Assembly (NCBI RefSeq): GCF_008824185.1
Contig: NZ_CP044426.1
Coordinates: 1,434,501-1,498,500 of the forward strand
DNA length: 64,000 nt
Source: Paracoccus pantotrophus
GTDB taxonomy: Bacteria > Pseudomonadota > Alphaproteobacteria > Rhodobacterales > Rhodobacteraceae
Direction: 5' to 3'
The notes under the pieces were generated by a model. It did not search any database, was not told the origin of the DNA, and worked only from the letters and a program-made list of their open reading frames with translations. Made by a program: the position numbers and the translations under genes. Below are positions 54,035 through 63,609 of the stretch, in pieces. The first letter of the stretch is position 1. Every line of letters begins with the position of its first letter.

Positions 54035-55504
54035 ATGTTCGCGAAACTCATGCAGGCCGCCGCCGCGGCGGCTGTTCTGGCCACGCCGGCGCTGGCGGCC
54101 CAGGATCGGATCACGCTGGCCATGGTGCTGGAGCCGCCGAACCTGGACCCGACCGGGGGCGCCGCCGCCGCCATCGACGAGGTGGTCTATGCCAATGTCT
54201 TCGAGGGCCTGACCCGCGTCGCGCCCGACGGCAGCGTCAAGCCCGGCCTGGCCGAAAGCTGGGACAGCGCCGACGGCCAGACCTATACCTTCCACCTGCG
54301 CCCCGGCGTGACCTTCCACGACGGCAGCGTTTTCGATGCGCAGGACGTGGTCTTCTCGCTCGACCGCGCCCGCGCGCCCGACAGCACCAATGCCCAGAAG
54401 GCCTTGTTCGCGGGCATCGAGACCGTCGAGGCGCTGGACCCGCTGACCGTCCGCGTCACGCTCAAGGCCCCGGACGGCGGCTTTCCCTTCAAGATGGCCT
54501 GGGGCGACGCGGTGATGGTGGACCCTACCAGCATCGGCGACATCGCCACGAAACCCGTCGGCACCGGCCCGTTCAGGTTCGGGGAATGGCGACAGGGCGA
54601 CCATATCCGGCTCGACGCCTTCGACGGCTACTGGGGCGAGAAGCCGGCGCTGAAGACCGCCACCTTCCGCTTCATCGCCGATCCCAGCGCCGCCTTCGCG
54701 GCGATGATGGCGGGCGATATCGACGCCTTCCCGATCTATCCCGCCCCGGAAACCCTGGCGCAGCTGCAGGCCGATCCGCGCTTCAAGGTGCTGGTCGGCA
54801 CCACCGAGGGCGAAACGATCCTGGCCATGAACCACAAGCACCCGGCGCTGGCCGACATCAAGGTGCGCAAGGCCATCGCCCATGCCATCGACCGCCAGGA
54901 AATCATCGACGGCGCCATGTTCGGCTATGGCACGCCGATCGGCACGCATTTCGCCCCCCACCATCCCGATTACGTCGACCTGACCGGGAAATCGCAACAC
55001 GATCCCGAACTGGCAAAGAACCTGCTGGCCGAGGCGGGGGGCGAGGGCCTGACCCTGCGCCTCGCCCTGCCGCCGACGCCCTATGCCCGCCGCGGCGGCG
55101 AGATCATCGCGGCCAAGCTGCGCGCCATAGGCATCCAGACGCAGATCACCAACATGGAATGGGCGCAATGGCTGGAACAGGTGTTCAAGAACGCCGATTA
55201 CGACCTGACCGCCATCAGCCATGTCGAGCCCATGGACATCGGCATCTACGCCCGCAAGGACTATTACTTCAACTACCATAACCCCGCCTTCGACGAGACG
55301 ATGGCGAAACTCGACGCCGCCACCGACCCGGCCGAACGCTCGGCGCTGCTGAAACGGGCGCAGGAGATCCTGGCCGACGACTATGCCAACGCCTTCCTGT
55401 TCCAGATGGCCAAGACCGGCGTCGCCAAGGCGGAAATCGAGGGGCTCTGGGAAAATACCCCCATGCCGGCGAACGACCTGACCCGGGTGCATTGGAAGGA
55501 ATAG
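54035..55504 (+). CDS. Peptide/dipeptide-type ABC transporter substrate-binding protein (family 5)
   Basis: A 489-residue periplasmic binding protein of the DppA/OppA group. Signal peptide MFAKLMQAAAAAAVLATPAL with AAQ cleavage. The mature part has LDPTGGAAAAIDEVVYANV, the conserved YTFHLRPGVTFHDGSVFDAQ-type block, GTGPFRFGEW and the hinge MNHKHPALADIKVRKAIAHA. Substrate could be a dipeptide, opine or small cell-wall peptide. It is separated from the matching permeases and ATPase (61862 onward) by 6.3 kb carrying other genes; it may belong to that system or be a second, orphan binding protein. A purine-rich GGGGGACAGGG lies before the ATG. Confidence 0.9.
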   Translation: MFAKLMQAAAAAAVLATPALAAQDRITLAMVLEPPNLDPTGGAAAAIDEVVYANVFEGLTRVAPDGSVKPGLAESWDSADGQTYTFHLRPGVTFHDGSVFDAQDVVFSLDRARAPDSTNAQKALFAGIETVEALDPLTVRVTLKAPDGGFPFKMAWGDAVMVDPTSIGDIATKPVGTGPFRFGEWRQGDHIRLDAFDGYWGEKPALKTATFRFIADPSAAFAAMMAGDIDAFPIYPAPETLAQLQADPRFKVLVGTTEGETILAMNHKHPALADIKVRKAIAHAIDRQEIIDGAMFGYGTPIGTHFAPHHPDYVDLTGKSQHDPELAKNLLAEAGGEGLTLRLALPPTPYARRGGEIIAAKLRAIGIQTQITNMEWAQWLEQVFKNADYDLTAISHVEPMDIGIYARKDYYFNYHNPAFDETMAKLDAATDPAERSALLKRAQEILADDYANAFLFQMAKTGVAKAEIEGLWENTPMPANDLTRVHWKE

Positions 55505-55551
55505 CCGCCCCTTCCCTGCGCGCCCGCCTTCTTCGTTCCCCAAATACCCAT

Positions 55552-55578
55552 GAAACGCCGCCGCCCGTGCGGCGTTTC
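55552..55578. terminator. Terminator between the binding protein and the lytic transglycosylase
   Basis: GAAACGCCGC (55552-55561) and GCGGCGTTTC (55569-55578) form a perfect 10-base stem with a seven-base loop between two convergent genes. It overlaps the transglycosylase stop codon by two bases and can serve both directions. Confidence 0.65.
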
Positions 55579-56494
55579 AGTTCTTCAGCACCAGGCAGCG
55601 CCCGCCCAGGCCGCGCAAGCGGTTGCAAAAGGCATACGCCTCGGACTTCGAGGAATAGCCGATCTGCGCGGTGAAAAGCTTTCTCGGCCCGCCCGAGATC
55701 TTGCGGTGCACATAGCTCACGCGCTTGCCGCCCAGGATCGGCCGCAGCTGCCGGTTCAGCCGCGCGACCTGCGCGCTGGCCCCCGCCTGGCTGGGATGGG
55801 TGGCGACGATGACGCCCCAGGGCCAGGGATGGTCGGGGGTCTGGAACTCGCGCAGCTTGCGCGCGCTGGCCAGATCGATGCAGGCCTCGCGAAAGGGCCG
55901 CTCCTTGTCCAGTCGCACGTCCAGCCGCTGGGGCGGATCGTCGCGCCAGATCCAGGCGGTCTGGCCGGTGATCGCCTGGACATAATCCTGCGTCTCCCAG
56001 GGCAGGCCGCCGCCCTGGGAGACGAAGCGCGCGGCGCGGTTCTCGCCGCCGTTATAGGCCACCGCGGCCAGGCCGACATTGCCGAAGCTCGCAGTCAGCG
56101 CCGCCAGGTAGCGCGCCGAGGCCTCGATGGCCTTGGCCGGGTTGAAGGGATCGTCCAGCCCGACCATCTCGGCGGTGCCGGGCATGAATTGCGCGATGCC
56201 CATAGCGCCGACCGGGCTGATCGCGCCCGGCTCGAACAGGCTTTCCTTCCACAGGAGCCGGGCGAAGAAATGCGGGTCGAGCCCGTTCTTCCCCGCCGTC
56301 CGCTCGATGGCAGAGCAGACATCGGGCACATAGCTGGCAACGGAAATGCAAAATGCCCCGTCATCCGTGCAGCGCATCCGGTCCGCGGGCGGCGGCGGAC
56401 CGTGGAACGCGTCCTCTGCCGCCCGGACGGAAGCCGGCACGGCAAGGCAAGCGGCGGATACGGCGGCGACAAGGGCCAGAACCGGAGGGCGCAT
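55577..56494 (-). CDS. Lytic murein transglycosylase with C-terminal SPOR-like domain
   Basis: A 305-residue periplasmic enzyme that cleaves peptidoglycan glycan strands with 1,6-anhydro products. The signal peptide is MRPPVLALVAAVSAACLAV. The SLT fold is seen as HFFARLLWKESLFEPGAISP (catalytic Glu) with GAMGIAQFMPGTA and AAVAYNGGENRAARFV. The last 35 residues, RKLFTAQIGYSSKSEAYAFC and following, look like a short SPOR/peptidoglycan-binding end. ATG 56494 is chosen for the signal peptide; no strong ribosome site. Several wall-related genes stand near (L,D-transpeptidase, D-amino-acid dehydrogenase, peptide importer). Confidence 0.88.
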   Translation of the reverse strand: MRPPVLALVAAVSAACLAVPASVRAAEDAFHGPPPPADRMRCTDDGAFCISVASYVPDVCSAIERTAGKNGLDPHFFARLLWKESLFEPGAISPVGAMGIAQFMPGTAEMVGLDDPFNPAKAIEASARYLAALTASFGNVGLAAVAYNGGENRAARFVSQGGGLPWETQDYVQAITGQTAWIWRDDPPQRLDVRLDKERPFREACIDLASARKLREFQTPDHPWPWGVIVATHPSQAGASAQVARLNRQLRPILGGKRVSYVHRKISGGPRKLFTAQIGYSSKSEAYAFCNRLRGLGGRCLVLKN

Positions 56495-56565
56495 GGTGAA
56501 CCCGGATGGAATGGTCGGATCTCCAATAGCAGGCAAGGCGCGGCTTGGAAACCGCGCCTGCAATC

Positions 56566-57117
56566 TCACCGGGCTTTTCCGGCCTTGCCGCCCTTGCCCT
56601 TGCCGCCCTGACCGGCGGCCTTTCCCGCCCGGTCGGCTTCGGCGGCCTTGGCCGATTTGCGCGCGGCGCGGGCGGCCTCTTTCTCGGCCGCCTTGGCCGC
56701 CTGTTTCGCGGCCTTGCGCTCGGCCTTCTCGGCCTCCTTCACCCGCTTTCGTTCGGCCCTCTCGGCCTCCTTGATGCGCTTCCTCTCAGCCTTGTCGGGC
56801 AGCGGCCGCACCGGGCGCGGGGGCTTGGACGGCGCCGTAGAGGCAGGCTCCGGGGCGGCAGGCTCGGCAGTCACATCCGCGGCCGGCCCGGCCTGTTCGG
56901 CGCGGCGGCGCTTTTCGGCGGCGGCACGGCGCATGGCCTGGGCCAGCGCCTTTCGCACCGCCTCGTCCTGTTCGCTTGCCTTCATGGCGCGCAAGTCGCG
57001 CTGCAAGGCGGCCAGCGCGGACAGGTCCAGCAGGCGCAGCGCCGCGGTCTGGGTCTGCTCGGCAATCGCATCCAGGTCGCGCGAGGCGGAGGCGGTCGGA
57101 TCGGCGGGCCTGGCCAT
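56566..57117 (-). CDS. Lys/Ala/Glu-rich coiled-coil protein of unknown function
   Basis: A 183-residue protein whose second half is a charged repeat of Lys, Arg, Ala and Glu (ERKRIKEAERAERKRVKEAE and onward), predicted as a long helix, and whose first part has heptad-like AIAEQTQTAALRLLDL. The C-terminus GKGGKAGKA is basic, as in TolA-like or nucleic-acid-binding proteins. I do not recognise a family. No signal peptide. It stands between the lytic transglycosylase and the L,D-transpeptidase genes, on the same strand. Confidence 0.6.
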   Translation of the reverse strand: MARPADPTASASRDLDAIAEQTQTAALRLLDLSALAALQRDLRAMKASEQDEAVRKALAQAMRRAAAEKRRRAEQAGPAADVTAEPAAPEPASTAPSKPPRPVRPLPDKAERKRIKEAERAERKRVKEAEKAERKAAKQAAKAAEKEAARAARKSAKAAEADRAGKAAGQGGKGKGGKAGKAR

Positions 57118-57192
57118 GGGCTCTCTCCTTTCAGGCGGGGCGGATCAGGGCGGAATCTGCCACGTCGGGCTGGTCCTGGCCAGAAAAAGAAT

Positions 57193-57229
57193 GCCCCGGC
57201 CTTGGACGGGCCGGGGCGGGACAGGGATC
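57193..57229 (-). terminator. Terminator after the L,D-transpeptidase
   Basis: GCCCCGGCC (57193-57201) pairs with GGCCGGGGC (57209-57217), nine perfect base pairs. On the minus strand a T-rich ATTCTTTTTCTG follows. It separates the L,D-transpeptidase transcript from the coiled-coil gene. Confidence 0.75.
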
Positions 57230-57249
57230 GGGACCGGCAAACGCGGCTG

Positions 57250-57993
57250 TTATTGCGCGGCCCGGACCTCGGCGGTCTGCACCTCGCCTGCCGGGGCCAG
57301 GTAGCCGTTGGGCAGCTCGACCAGCGGCCCTTCCAGCGCCAGACTTTCGGCGCGGGTGCGGACCTTGACCGCGGTGCCGCGGGGGATCTCGTTGAACAGG
57401 TCCATGATGTCCTGGTTGAACAGGCGGATGCAGCCGGCCGAAGTGGCCTTGCCGATCGAGGACGGGTCCATCGTGCCATGGATGCGATACATGGTGTCGC
57501 GGCCGCCCTTGTAGAGATAGAGCGCGCGCGAGCCCAGCGGGTTGTCCACCCCGCCGGCCAGCCCGTGCCGGAGCGGGCCGTAAAGCTCGGGCTGGGTGCG
57601 GACCATGTTGGCGGTGGGGGTCCAGCTGGGCCAGGCATGCTTGCGGCCGATGGTCGCGCTGCCCTGGAAATTCTTGCCCGCCTGGCCGACCGCGACGCCA
57701 TAGCGCATGGCCTCGCCATTGCCCAGCACATGATAAAGGAAGCGCGCATAGGGATCGACGACGATGGTGCCGGCGGCCTCGGGGCCGTTATAGGGCACGC
57801 GCTGGCGGCGGTTGCGCTCGGTCAGATAGGCGGGGCGGACGGCGTTGATCTCGATCGGTTCGCCGTTGGGGCCGGTATCGGTCCGTGCGCCATAGACGCC
57901 GTGATCGGGCGGCGGTTCGGCCGGGGTTTCGGCGGCAGGCGCACAGGCGGCAAGGCCAAGGCCCACCACCAGCAAAAGCGGAGCAAGGCGCAT
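57250..57993 (-). CDS. L,D-transpeptidase (YkuD family) lipoprotein
   Basis: A 247-residue envelope enzyme that makes 3-3 cross-links in peptidoglycan or anchors proteins to it. The lipobox is LAAC (MRLAPLLLVVGLGLAACAP), so a lipid-anchored form is likely. The YkuD motif is present: YRIHGTMDPSSIGKATSAGC, with catalytic Cys in SAGCIRL and His in IHG. The length suits the short single-domain form. Divergent from glsB, with 308 bp between. Confidence 0.9.
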   Translation of the reverse strand: MRLAPLLLVVGLGLAACAPAAETPAEPPPDHGVYGARTDTGPNGEPIEINAVRPAYLTERNRRQRVPYNGPEAAGTIVVDPYARFLYHVLGNGEAMRYGVAVGQAGKNFQGSATIGRKHAWPSWTPTANMVRTQPELYGPLRHGLAGGVDNPLGSRALYLYKGGRDTMYRIHGTMDPSSIGKATSAGCIRLFNQDIMDLFNEIPRGTAVKVRTRAESLALEGPLVELPNGYLAPAGEVQTAEVRAAQ

Positions 57994-58302
57994 CGTTTTT
58001 CCCTTCGTAGCGCACCGCGCCCGGGGACGCGGCCGTGGCAGCTGTGAGATTGCGTCGGATGACGCGCCCGACCCGAGCAGAGGGCGGGCAAGAGTTGCAA
58101 CCCCCTATCAGCCCTTCCGGTTCTGCGCCGTCAAGCCTTGGACCCGGCGGATATGCGCAATCGTTACCGAACTGTTGCCCAAACGCGCGGTTTTCCGCGC
58201 TTGCAGGGCCGAATCCGCAGGTTTCGGAACCGCAGCGGGGCCGGGGGCGTTGGCTTGACGGATCGGCCAAGCGCCGCAAACCCGCAAGGAAAGGAAGCTT
58301 TC
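57994..58302 (+). other. Divergent intergenic region upstream of glsB
   Basis: About 309 bp without a gene. It contains the hairpin GCGCGG-TTTT-CCGCGC (58185-58200) and, further down, the ECF-type promoter candidate described separately. Open frames on both strands lack motifs and start context. Confidence 0.5.
58226..58251 (+). promoter_or_regulatory. ECF-sigma (EcfG-like) promoter candidate for glsB
   Basis: GGAAC (58226-58230), 17 bases, then CGTT (58248-58251), matching the alphaproteobacterial general-stress EcfG pattern GGAAC-N16/17-CGTT. It lies 51 bp before the glsB ATG, and GlsB-type proteins are typically stress-induced. Whether this lineage has an EcfG/PhyR system must be checked; a chance match in GC-rich DNA is possible. 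Confidence 0.4.
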
Positions 58303-58563
58303 ATGACCCTGACCGCCTTGCTTATCACCCTCATCATCGGCGCGATCGCCGGCTGGCTGGCCGGGCTGATCGTCAAGGGCCACGGCGAGGGGCTGCTGAT
58401 GAACATCGTCATCGGCATCCTGGGCGCCGTGATCGCCGGCTGGCTGTTCCCGATGCTCGGCCTGGGCATGAGCGCCTCGGCCCCGATCCTCGGCACGATC
58501 ATCTTCGCCACCCTGGGCGCGGTGATCCTGCTGGTGGTGCTGCGGCTCGTCAAGCGGGCCTGA
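58303..58563 (+). CDS. GlsB/YeaQ/YmgE family stress-response membrane protein
   Basis: An 86-residue inner-membrane protein with three hydrophobic, Gly-rich segments (IIGAIAGWLAGLIVKG, NIVIGILGAVIAGWLF, GTIIFATLGAVILLVVL), typical of the transglycosylase-associated/GlsB family. AAGGAAG lies before ATG 58303; a longer frame from 58138 is not similar. Members are often acid- or general-stress-induced, but function is undetermined. A terminator follows immediately. Confidence 0.9.
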   Translation: MTLTALLITLIIGAIAGWLAGLIVKGHGEGLLMNIVIGILGAVIAGWLFPMLGLGMSASAPILGTIIFATLGAVILLVVLRLVKRA

Positions 58564-58582
58564 CGCTGCACCGGAGGGCAAG

Positions 58583-58612
58583 AAAGGGGGCCCTGGCAAG
58601 GCCCCCTTTTTC
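58583..58612 (+). terminator. Rho-independent terminator after glsB
   Basis: AAAGGGGGCC (58583-58592) pairs with GGCCCCCTTT (58600-58609), followed by further T. A perfect 10-base stem, loop CTGGCAA. It lies between convergent genes (glsB and dadA), 20 bp after the glsB stop. Confidence 0.85.
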
Positions 58613-58626
58613 CATGCCTGCGGCGG

Positions 58627-59928
58627 TCAGGCGCGGGCGGGTTGCAGCGCCGGGCGGCCGGCGGTTTTGGCCCCGCGCAGATAGCGGGCATAGCCCAGAT
58701 CCTCGGCCGCGATGTCGGGCTTGCGCCCCGAGATCAGGTCGGCCAGCAGCCGCCCCGAGCCCGCCGACATGGTCCAGCCCAGCGTGCCATGTCCGGTGTT
58801 CAGGTAAAGGTTCGGGATCGGCGTCGCGCCGACGATGGGCGTGCCGTCAGGCGTCATCGGGCGCAGCCCGGTCCAGAACAGCGCCTTGTCCGCATCGCCC
58901 GCACCGCCGAACAGCTCGCCCACCGATTTCGCCAGCGTTTCCTTGCGCCGCGGGTTCAGGCTCAGGTCGTAGCCGGCGATCTCGGCCAGGCCGCCGACGC
59001 GGATGCGCTCGCCCAGGCGGGTGATCGCGACCTTGTAGGTCTCGTCCATCACCGTCGAGACCGGGGCGCGGCTTTCGTCCTGGATGTCGATGGTCAGCGA
59101 ATAGCCCTTGAGCGGATAGACCGGCAGCTTCAGCCCCAGATGCCGCACCATGCGCGGCGAATAGGAGCCCAGCGCCAGCACATAGCGATCCGCGGTCAGC
59201 CGGCCCTGGTCGGTGCGCACGGCGCTGATGCGGCCGCCCTCGGCCTCCAGCGCCTCGATGCCGACGCCCCAGCGGAAGGTGACGCCCGCCGCCGCCGCCA
59301 TCTCGGCTAGGCGGTTGGTGAAAAGGAAGCAATCGCCGGTCTCGTCGCCCGGCAGGCGCAGCCCGCCGACGATCCGCTCGGCCGAACCGGCCAGCCCCGG
59401 CTCGGCGGCGACGCAGCCGTCGCGGTCCAGAACCTCGAAGGGCACGCCATCGGCGCGCAGCACCTCGATGTCCTTGCCGGCGGCGTCCAGCTGCTGCTGC
59501 TTGCGGAACACCTGCAGGGTGCCCTGCGTGCGCTCGTCATAGCGGATGCCGGTTTCGGCGCGCAGCTCGCCCAGGCAGTCGCGGCTGTATTCGGCCAGCC
59601 GGACCATGCGGCTCTTGTTGACGGCATAGGCGGAGGAGGTGCAGTTCGCCAGCATCCGCGCCATCCAGGAGACACGCTGCCAGTCCAGCCGGGGCTGGAC
59701 CACCAGCGGCGCATGGCGCTGGAACATCCATTTCAGCGCCTTCAGCGGCACGCCCGGCGCCGCCCAGGGCGAGGAATAGCCGGGCGAGATCTCGCCGGCA
59801 TTGGCAAAGCTGGTTTCCAGCGCCGGGCCGTCCTGCCGGTCGATCACCGTGACCTCGTGCCCGGCCTTCGCCAGATACCAGGCCGAGGTGACGCCCAGGA
59901 CACCGGCTCCAAGAATAATGATCTTCAT
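58627..59928 (-). CDS. dadA: D-amino acid dehydrogenase
   Basis: DadA oxidises D-amino acids to 2-oxo acids with FAD, sending electrons to the respiratory chain at the inner membrane. The 433-residue protein starts with the Rossmann GxGxxG motif MKIIILGAGVLGVTSAWYLA and has VIDRQDGPALETSFANAGEI, PGYSSPWAAPGVPLKA and TGLRPMTPDGTPIVGATP, followed by NTGHGTLGWTMSAGSG, all diagnostic of DadA. ATG 59928 was chosen for this start; an upstream frame to 60015 is not similar. Upstream is a rather AT-rich region with inverted repeats that may bind an Lrp-type regulator. Confidence 0.94.
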   Translation of the reverse strand: MKIIILGAGVLGVTSAWYLAKAGHEVTVIDRQDGPALETSFANAGEISPGYSSPWAAPGVPLKALKWMFQRHAPLVVQPRLDWQRVSWMARMLANCTSSAYAVNKSRMVRLAEYSRDCLGELRAETGIRYDERTQGTLQVFRKQQQLDAAGKDIEVLRADGVPFEVLDRDGCVAAEPGLAGSAERIVGGLRLPGDETGDCFLFTNRLAEMAAAAGVTFRWGVGIEALEAEGGRISAVRTDQGRLTADRYVLALGSYSPRMVRHLGLKLPVYPLKGYSLTIDIQDESRAPVSTVMDETYKVAITRLGERIRVGGLAEIAGYDLSLNPRRKETLAKSVGELFGGAGDADKALFWTGLRPMTPDGTPIVGATPIPNLYLNTGHGTLGWTMSAGSGRLLADLISGRKPDIAAEDLGYARYLRGAKTAGRPALQPARA

Positions 59929-60022
59929 CGTCGCGCACCCCCCAAATCCGAGTTGAGGGCAAGGATAGCAGCCGGTGCAGAAATGAAATCCCGATTCCGG
60001 CGAAAAATCGGCCAATCACGCC

Positions 60023-60071
60023 ATATATTCTTCATGTTTATGTAATTTTGTCGAAGATTATTCGAATATAT
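60023..60071. promoter_or_regulatory. AT-rich inverted repeats between dadA and MFS gene (possible Lrp/AsnC-type operator)
   Basis: ATATATTC (60023-60030) and GAATATAT (60064-60071) form an inverted repeat across 33 bases, and CGAA-GATTA-TTCG (60052-60064) lies inside. The stretch is strikingly AT-rich in a GC-rich genome. dadA genes are often controlled by Lrp/AsnC-family proteins, which bind such spaced AT-rich sites. A shared promoter for both divergent genes is possible; no -10 or -35 is confidently assigned. Confidence 0.3.
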
Positions 60072-60178
60072 AGCGGTTTGGCGAAATAACAGAGCGGTGC
60101 GGCAAGAATCGGCCGGCCGGATTGCGGCCCGGCGGGGCTCTGCCTAAGCTTGCCGCATTGCCCCAGGTTTTCCGGATC

Positions 60179-61813
60179 ATGCCAGCAACAGCCCGCAAAA
60201 GCCCCTTTGCCCCGTTCCGTCACCGCGATTTCCGGCTGCTGTGGTCGGCGACGCTGATCTCGAACTTCGGCGGGCTGGTGCAGGCGGTGGGCGCGGCCTG
60301 GATGATGACGCAGCTGACCGATTCGGCGACGCTGATCGCGCTGGTGCAAGCATCGAATACGCTGCCGATCATGCTGTTTGCGCTGCTTTCGGGGGCGCTG
60401 GCCGACATTTTCGACCGCCGCACGCTGCTTCTGGGGGCGCAGGTCTTCATGGCCTCGGTCTCGGTGCTGCTGGCGGTGCTGACCTGGCAGGGCTGGATGA
60501 CGCCGCTGCTGCTCTTGTCGCTGACCTTCCTGATCGGGGTCGGGCAGGCGATCTACAACCCGCCCTGGCAGGCCAGCATGCAGGATCTGGTGCCGCGCGA
60601 CGACCTGCCGGCGGCGGTGTCGCTGAACTCGGTCGGCTTCAACCTGATGCGCTCGGTCGGGCCGGCGGTGGGCGGGATCATCACCGCCGCCTTCGGCGCG
60701 GCGGCGGCCTTCGCGGTTAATGCGGCAAGCTATATCCCGCTGCTCGGCGCGCTGATGCGCTGGCATCCGGTGACGCCGCCGCGCATCACCACGCCCGAGC
60801 CCTTCGTCGCCGCCGTGGGCGCGGGGCTGCGCTATGTGGCGCTGTCGCCGAACCTGATGCGGGTGCTGTCGCGCGGGGCGCTGTTCGGCTTTTCGGCCAT
60901 CGTGGTCATGGCGCTGTTGCCGCTGGTGGCCAAGCAGAACCCCGCGGGCGGCTCGCTGCTGTTCGGCCTGCTCTTGGGTTGCTTCGGCCTGGGCGCCATC
61001 GCCGGGGCGCTGATCAACCCGCATGTGCGCGAGCGGCTGGATAACGAGAACGTGGTCCGCGTCGCCTTTGCCGCCTTCGGCGCCTCGGCGCTGCTGCTGG
61101 CGCTGACCGAAAGCACCTGGCTGCACGCGCTGGCCATGCTGCCCGCCGGGGCCAGCTGGGTGCTGGCGCTGTCGCTGTTCAACGTCACCGTACAGCTTTC
61201 GACGCCGCGCTGGGTGGTGGCCCGCGCGCTGGCGCTTTACCAGACCGCGGTCTTCGGCGGCATGGCGGCGGGGGCGTGGACCTGGGGCTCGGTTGCCAAC
61301 AATTACGACGTGGAGACGGCGCTGACCGCCGCCTCGGCGCCGCTGTTCCTGGGTGCGGTGCTGGGCCATTGGCTGCGCATCCCGGAATTCGGCACGCTGG
61401 ACCTGGACCCGGTGAACCGCTTTCGCGAACCGGAACTGGCGCTGGACCTGCGCGGCCGCTCGGGCCCGATCATGGTGATGATCGACTACGAGATCGACCA
61501 GCTCGACGTGCCCGAGTTCCTGCGGCTGATGGCCTTGCGCCGCAACATCCGCCGCCGCGACGGCGCGCGCAACTGGGCGCTCCTGCGCGACCTGGAACAC
61601 CCCGAGCGCTGGACCGAAAGCTATCACATCGCCACCTGGGACGAATACGTGCGCCACAACCTGCGCCGCACCAAGGCCGATTTCCAGACCTACGAGGATC
61701 TGCACAAGCTGCATCGCGGCAAGGAGCCGCCCGTCGTCCACCGCATGATCGAGCGCCACACCGTCAGCCTGGACGACGACGTGCCGCTGATCGGCAAGCT
61801 GGAGGTGCCCTGA
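60179..61813 (+). CDS. MFS exporter of the EntS-like group with C-terminal alpha/beta-barrel extension
   Basis: A 544-residue protein. The first 410 residues are a 12-helix MFS transporter of the PF05977-like (EntS/DUF894) group: FRHRDFRLLWSATLISNFGG, ADIFDRRTLLLGAQV and NPPWQASMQDLVPRDDLPAA. The last 120 residues, beginning PIMVMIDYEIDQLDVPEFLR and ending before VP, resemble a ferredoxin-like/antibiotic-monooxygenase fold, which I have seen attached to this group. Start ATG 60179. Possibly exports a siderophore, lipid or small organic compound; the substrate is not known. It is divergent from dadA and 48 bp ahead of the peptide-importer operon. Confidence 0.8.
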   Translation: MPATARKSPFAPFRHRDFRLLWSATLISNFGGLVQAVGAAWMMTQLTDSATLIALVQASNTLPIMLFALLSGALADIFDRRTLLLGAQVFMASVSVLLAVLTWQGWMTPLLLLSLTFLIGVGQAIYNPPWQASMQDLVPRDDLPAAVSLNSVGFNLMRSVGPAVGGIITAAFGAAAAFAVNAASYIPLLGALMRWHPVTPPRITTPEPFVAAVGAGLRYVALSPNLMRVLSRGALFGFSAIVVMALLPLVAKQNPAGGSLLFGLLLGCFGLGAIAGALINPHVRERLDNENVVRVAFAAFGASALLLALTESTWLHALAMLPAGASWVLALSLFNVTVQLSTPRWVVARALALYQTAVFGGMAAGAWTWGSVANNYDVETALTAASAPLFLGAVLGHWLRIPEFGTLDLDPVNRFREPELALDLRGRSGPIMVMIDYEIDQLDVPEFLRLMALRRNIRRRDGARNWALLRDLEHPERWTESYHIATWDEYVRHNLRRTKADFQTYEDLHKLHRGKEPPVVHRMIERHTVSLDDDVPLIGKLEVP

Positions 61814-61861
61814 GCGCAAAGGCCGCTTTACCGCGCCCCGGCGCCGCACTAGCGTTTCCCC

Positions 61862-62796
<935 letters not shown>

Positions 62797-62800
<4 letters not shown>

Positions 62801-63609
62801 GGTGGTCGCTGATCCTGGGCGCGCTGCTTTCCGGGCTGGCGCTGGTCGCGGCGCTGGTCTCGTTCCTCTGGACGCCGGCGGACGTGACGCAGCTTGCCAT
62901 CGCGCAGAAGCTGCTGCCGCCCTCGGGCCAGCATTGGCTGGGCACCGACCATTTCGGCCGCGACATGCTGTCGATGATCATGGTCGGCGCGCGCACCTCG
63001 ATCGCGGTGGCGCTGGTGGCGGTAGGGATCGGCATGGGCCTGGGCGTGCCGCTGGGTCTGCTGGCCGCGGCACGCAGCGGCGGCTGGATCGACGAGGCGG
63101 TCATGCGCGGCAACGACCTGGTCTTTGCCTTCCCGAGCCTGGTCATCGCCATCCTGATCACCGCGGCGCTGGGGCCTTCGGCGCTGAACGCGATCATCGC
63201 CATCGGCATCTTCAACATCCCGGTCTTTGCCCGCGTCACCCGCGGCGCGGCGCTGCCGATCTGGACGCTGGACTATATCCGCGCCGCGCAGGTCGCGGGC
63301 AAGGGCGCAAGCCGGATCAGCGTCCAGCACATCCTGCCCAATATCGCCAACCTGCTGATCGTGCAGGGCACCATCCAGTTCAGCCTGGGCATCCTGGCCG
63401 AGGCGGGCCTTTCCTATGTCGGCCTTGGCGCGCAGCCACCCACGCCCAGCTGGGGCCGGATGCTGGCCGAGGCGCAGACCATGGTGGCGCTGGCCCCGCA
63501 TGTCGCCATCATCCCCGGCCTTGCCATCGTCGTCACCGTGCTGGGGCTGAACCTCTTGGGCGACGGCTTGCGCGACGCGCTGGACCCCAGATTGCGCAGG
63601 TCGCCATGA
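62797..63609 (+). CDS. Dipeptide-type ABC transporter permease (DppC-like)
   Basis: A 270-residue inner-membrane permease with HWLGTDHFGRDMLSMIMVGA, VFAFPSLVIAILITAALGPS and IRAAQVAGKGASRISVQHIL, the pattern of DppC/OppC. ATG 62797 overlaps the DppB stop; its own TGA overlaps the ATPase ATG. Lacks an N-terminal binding segment beyond one helix, as usual. Confidence 0.92.
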
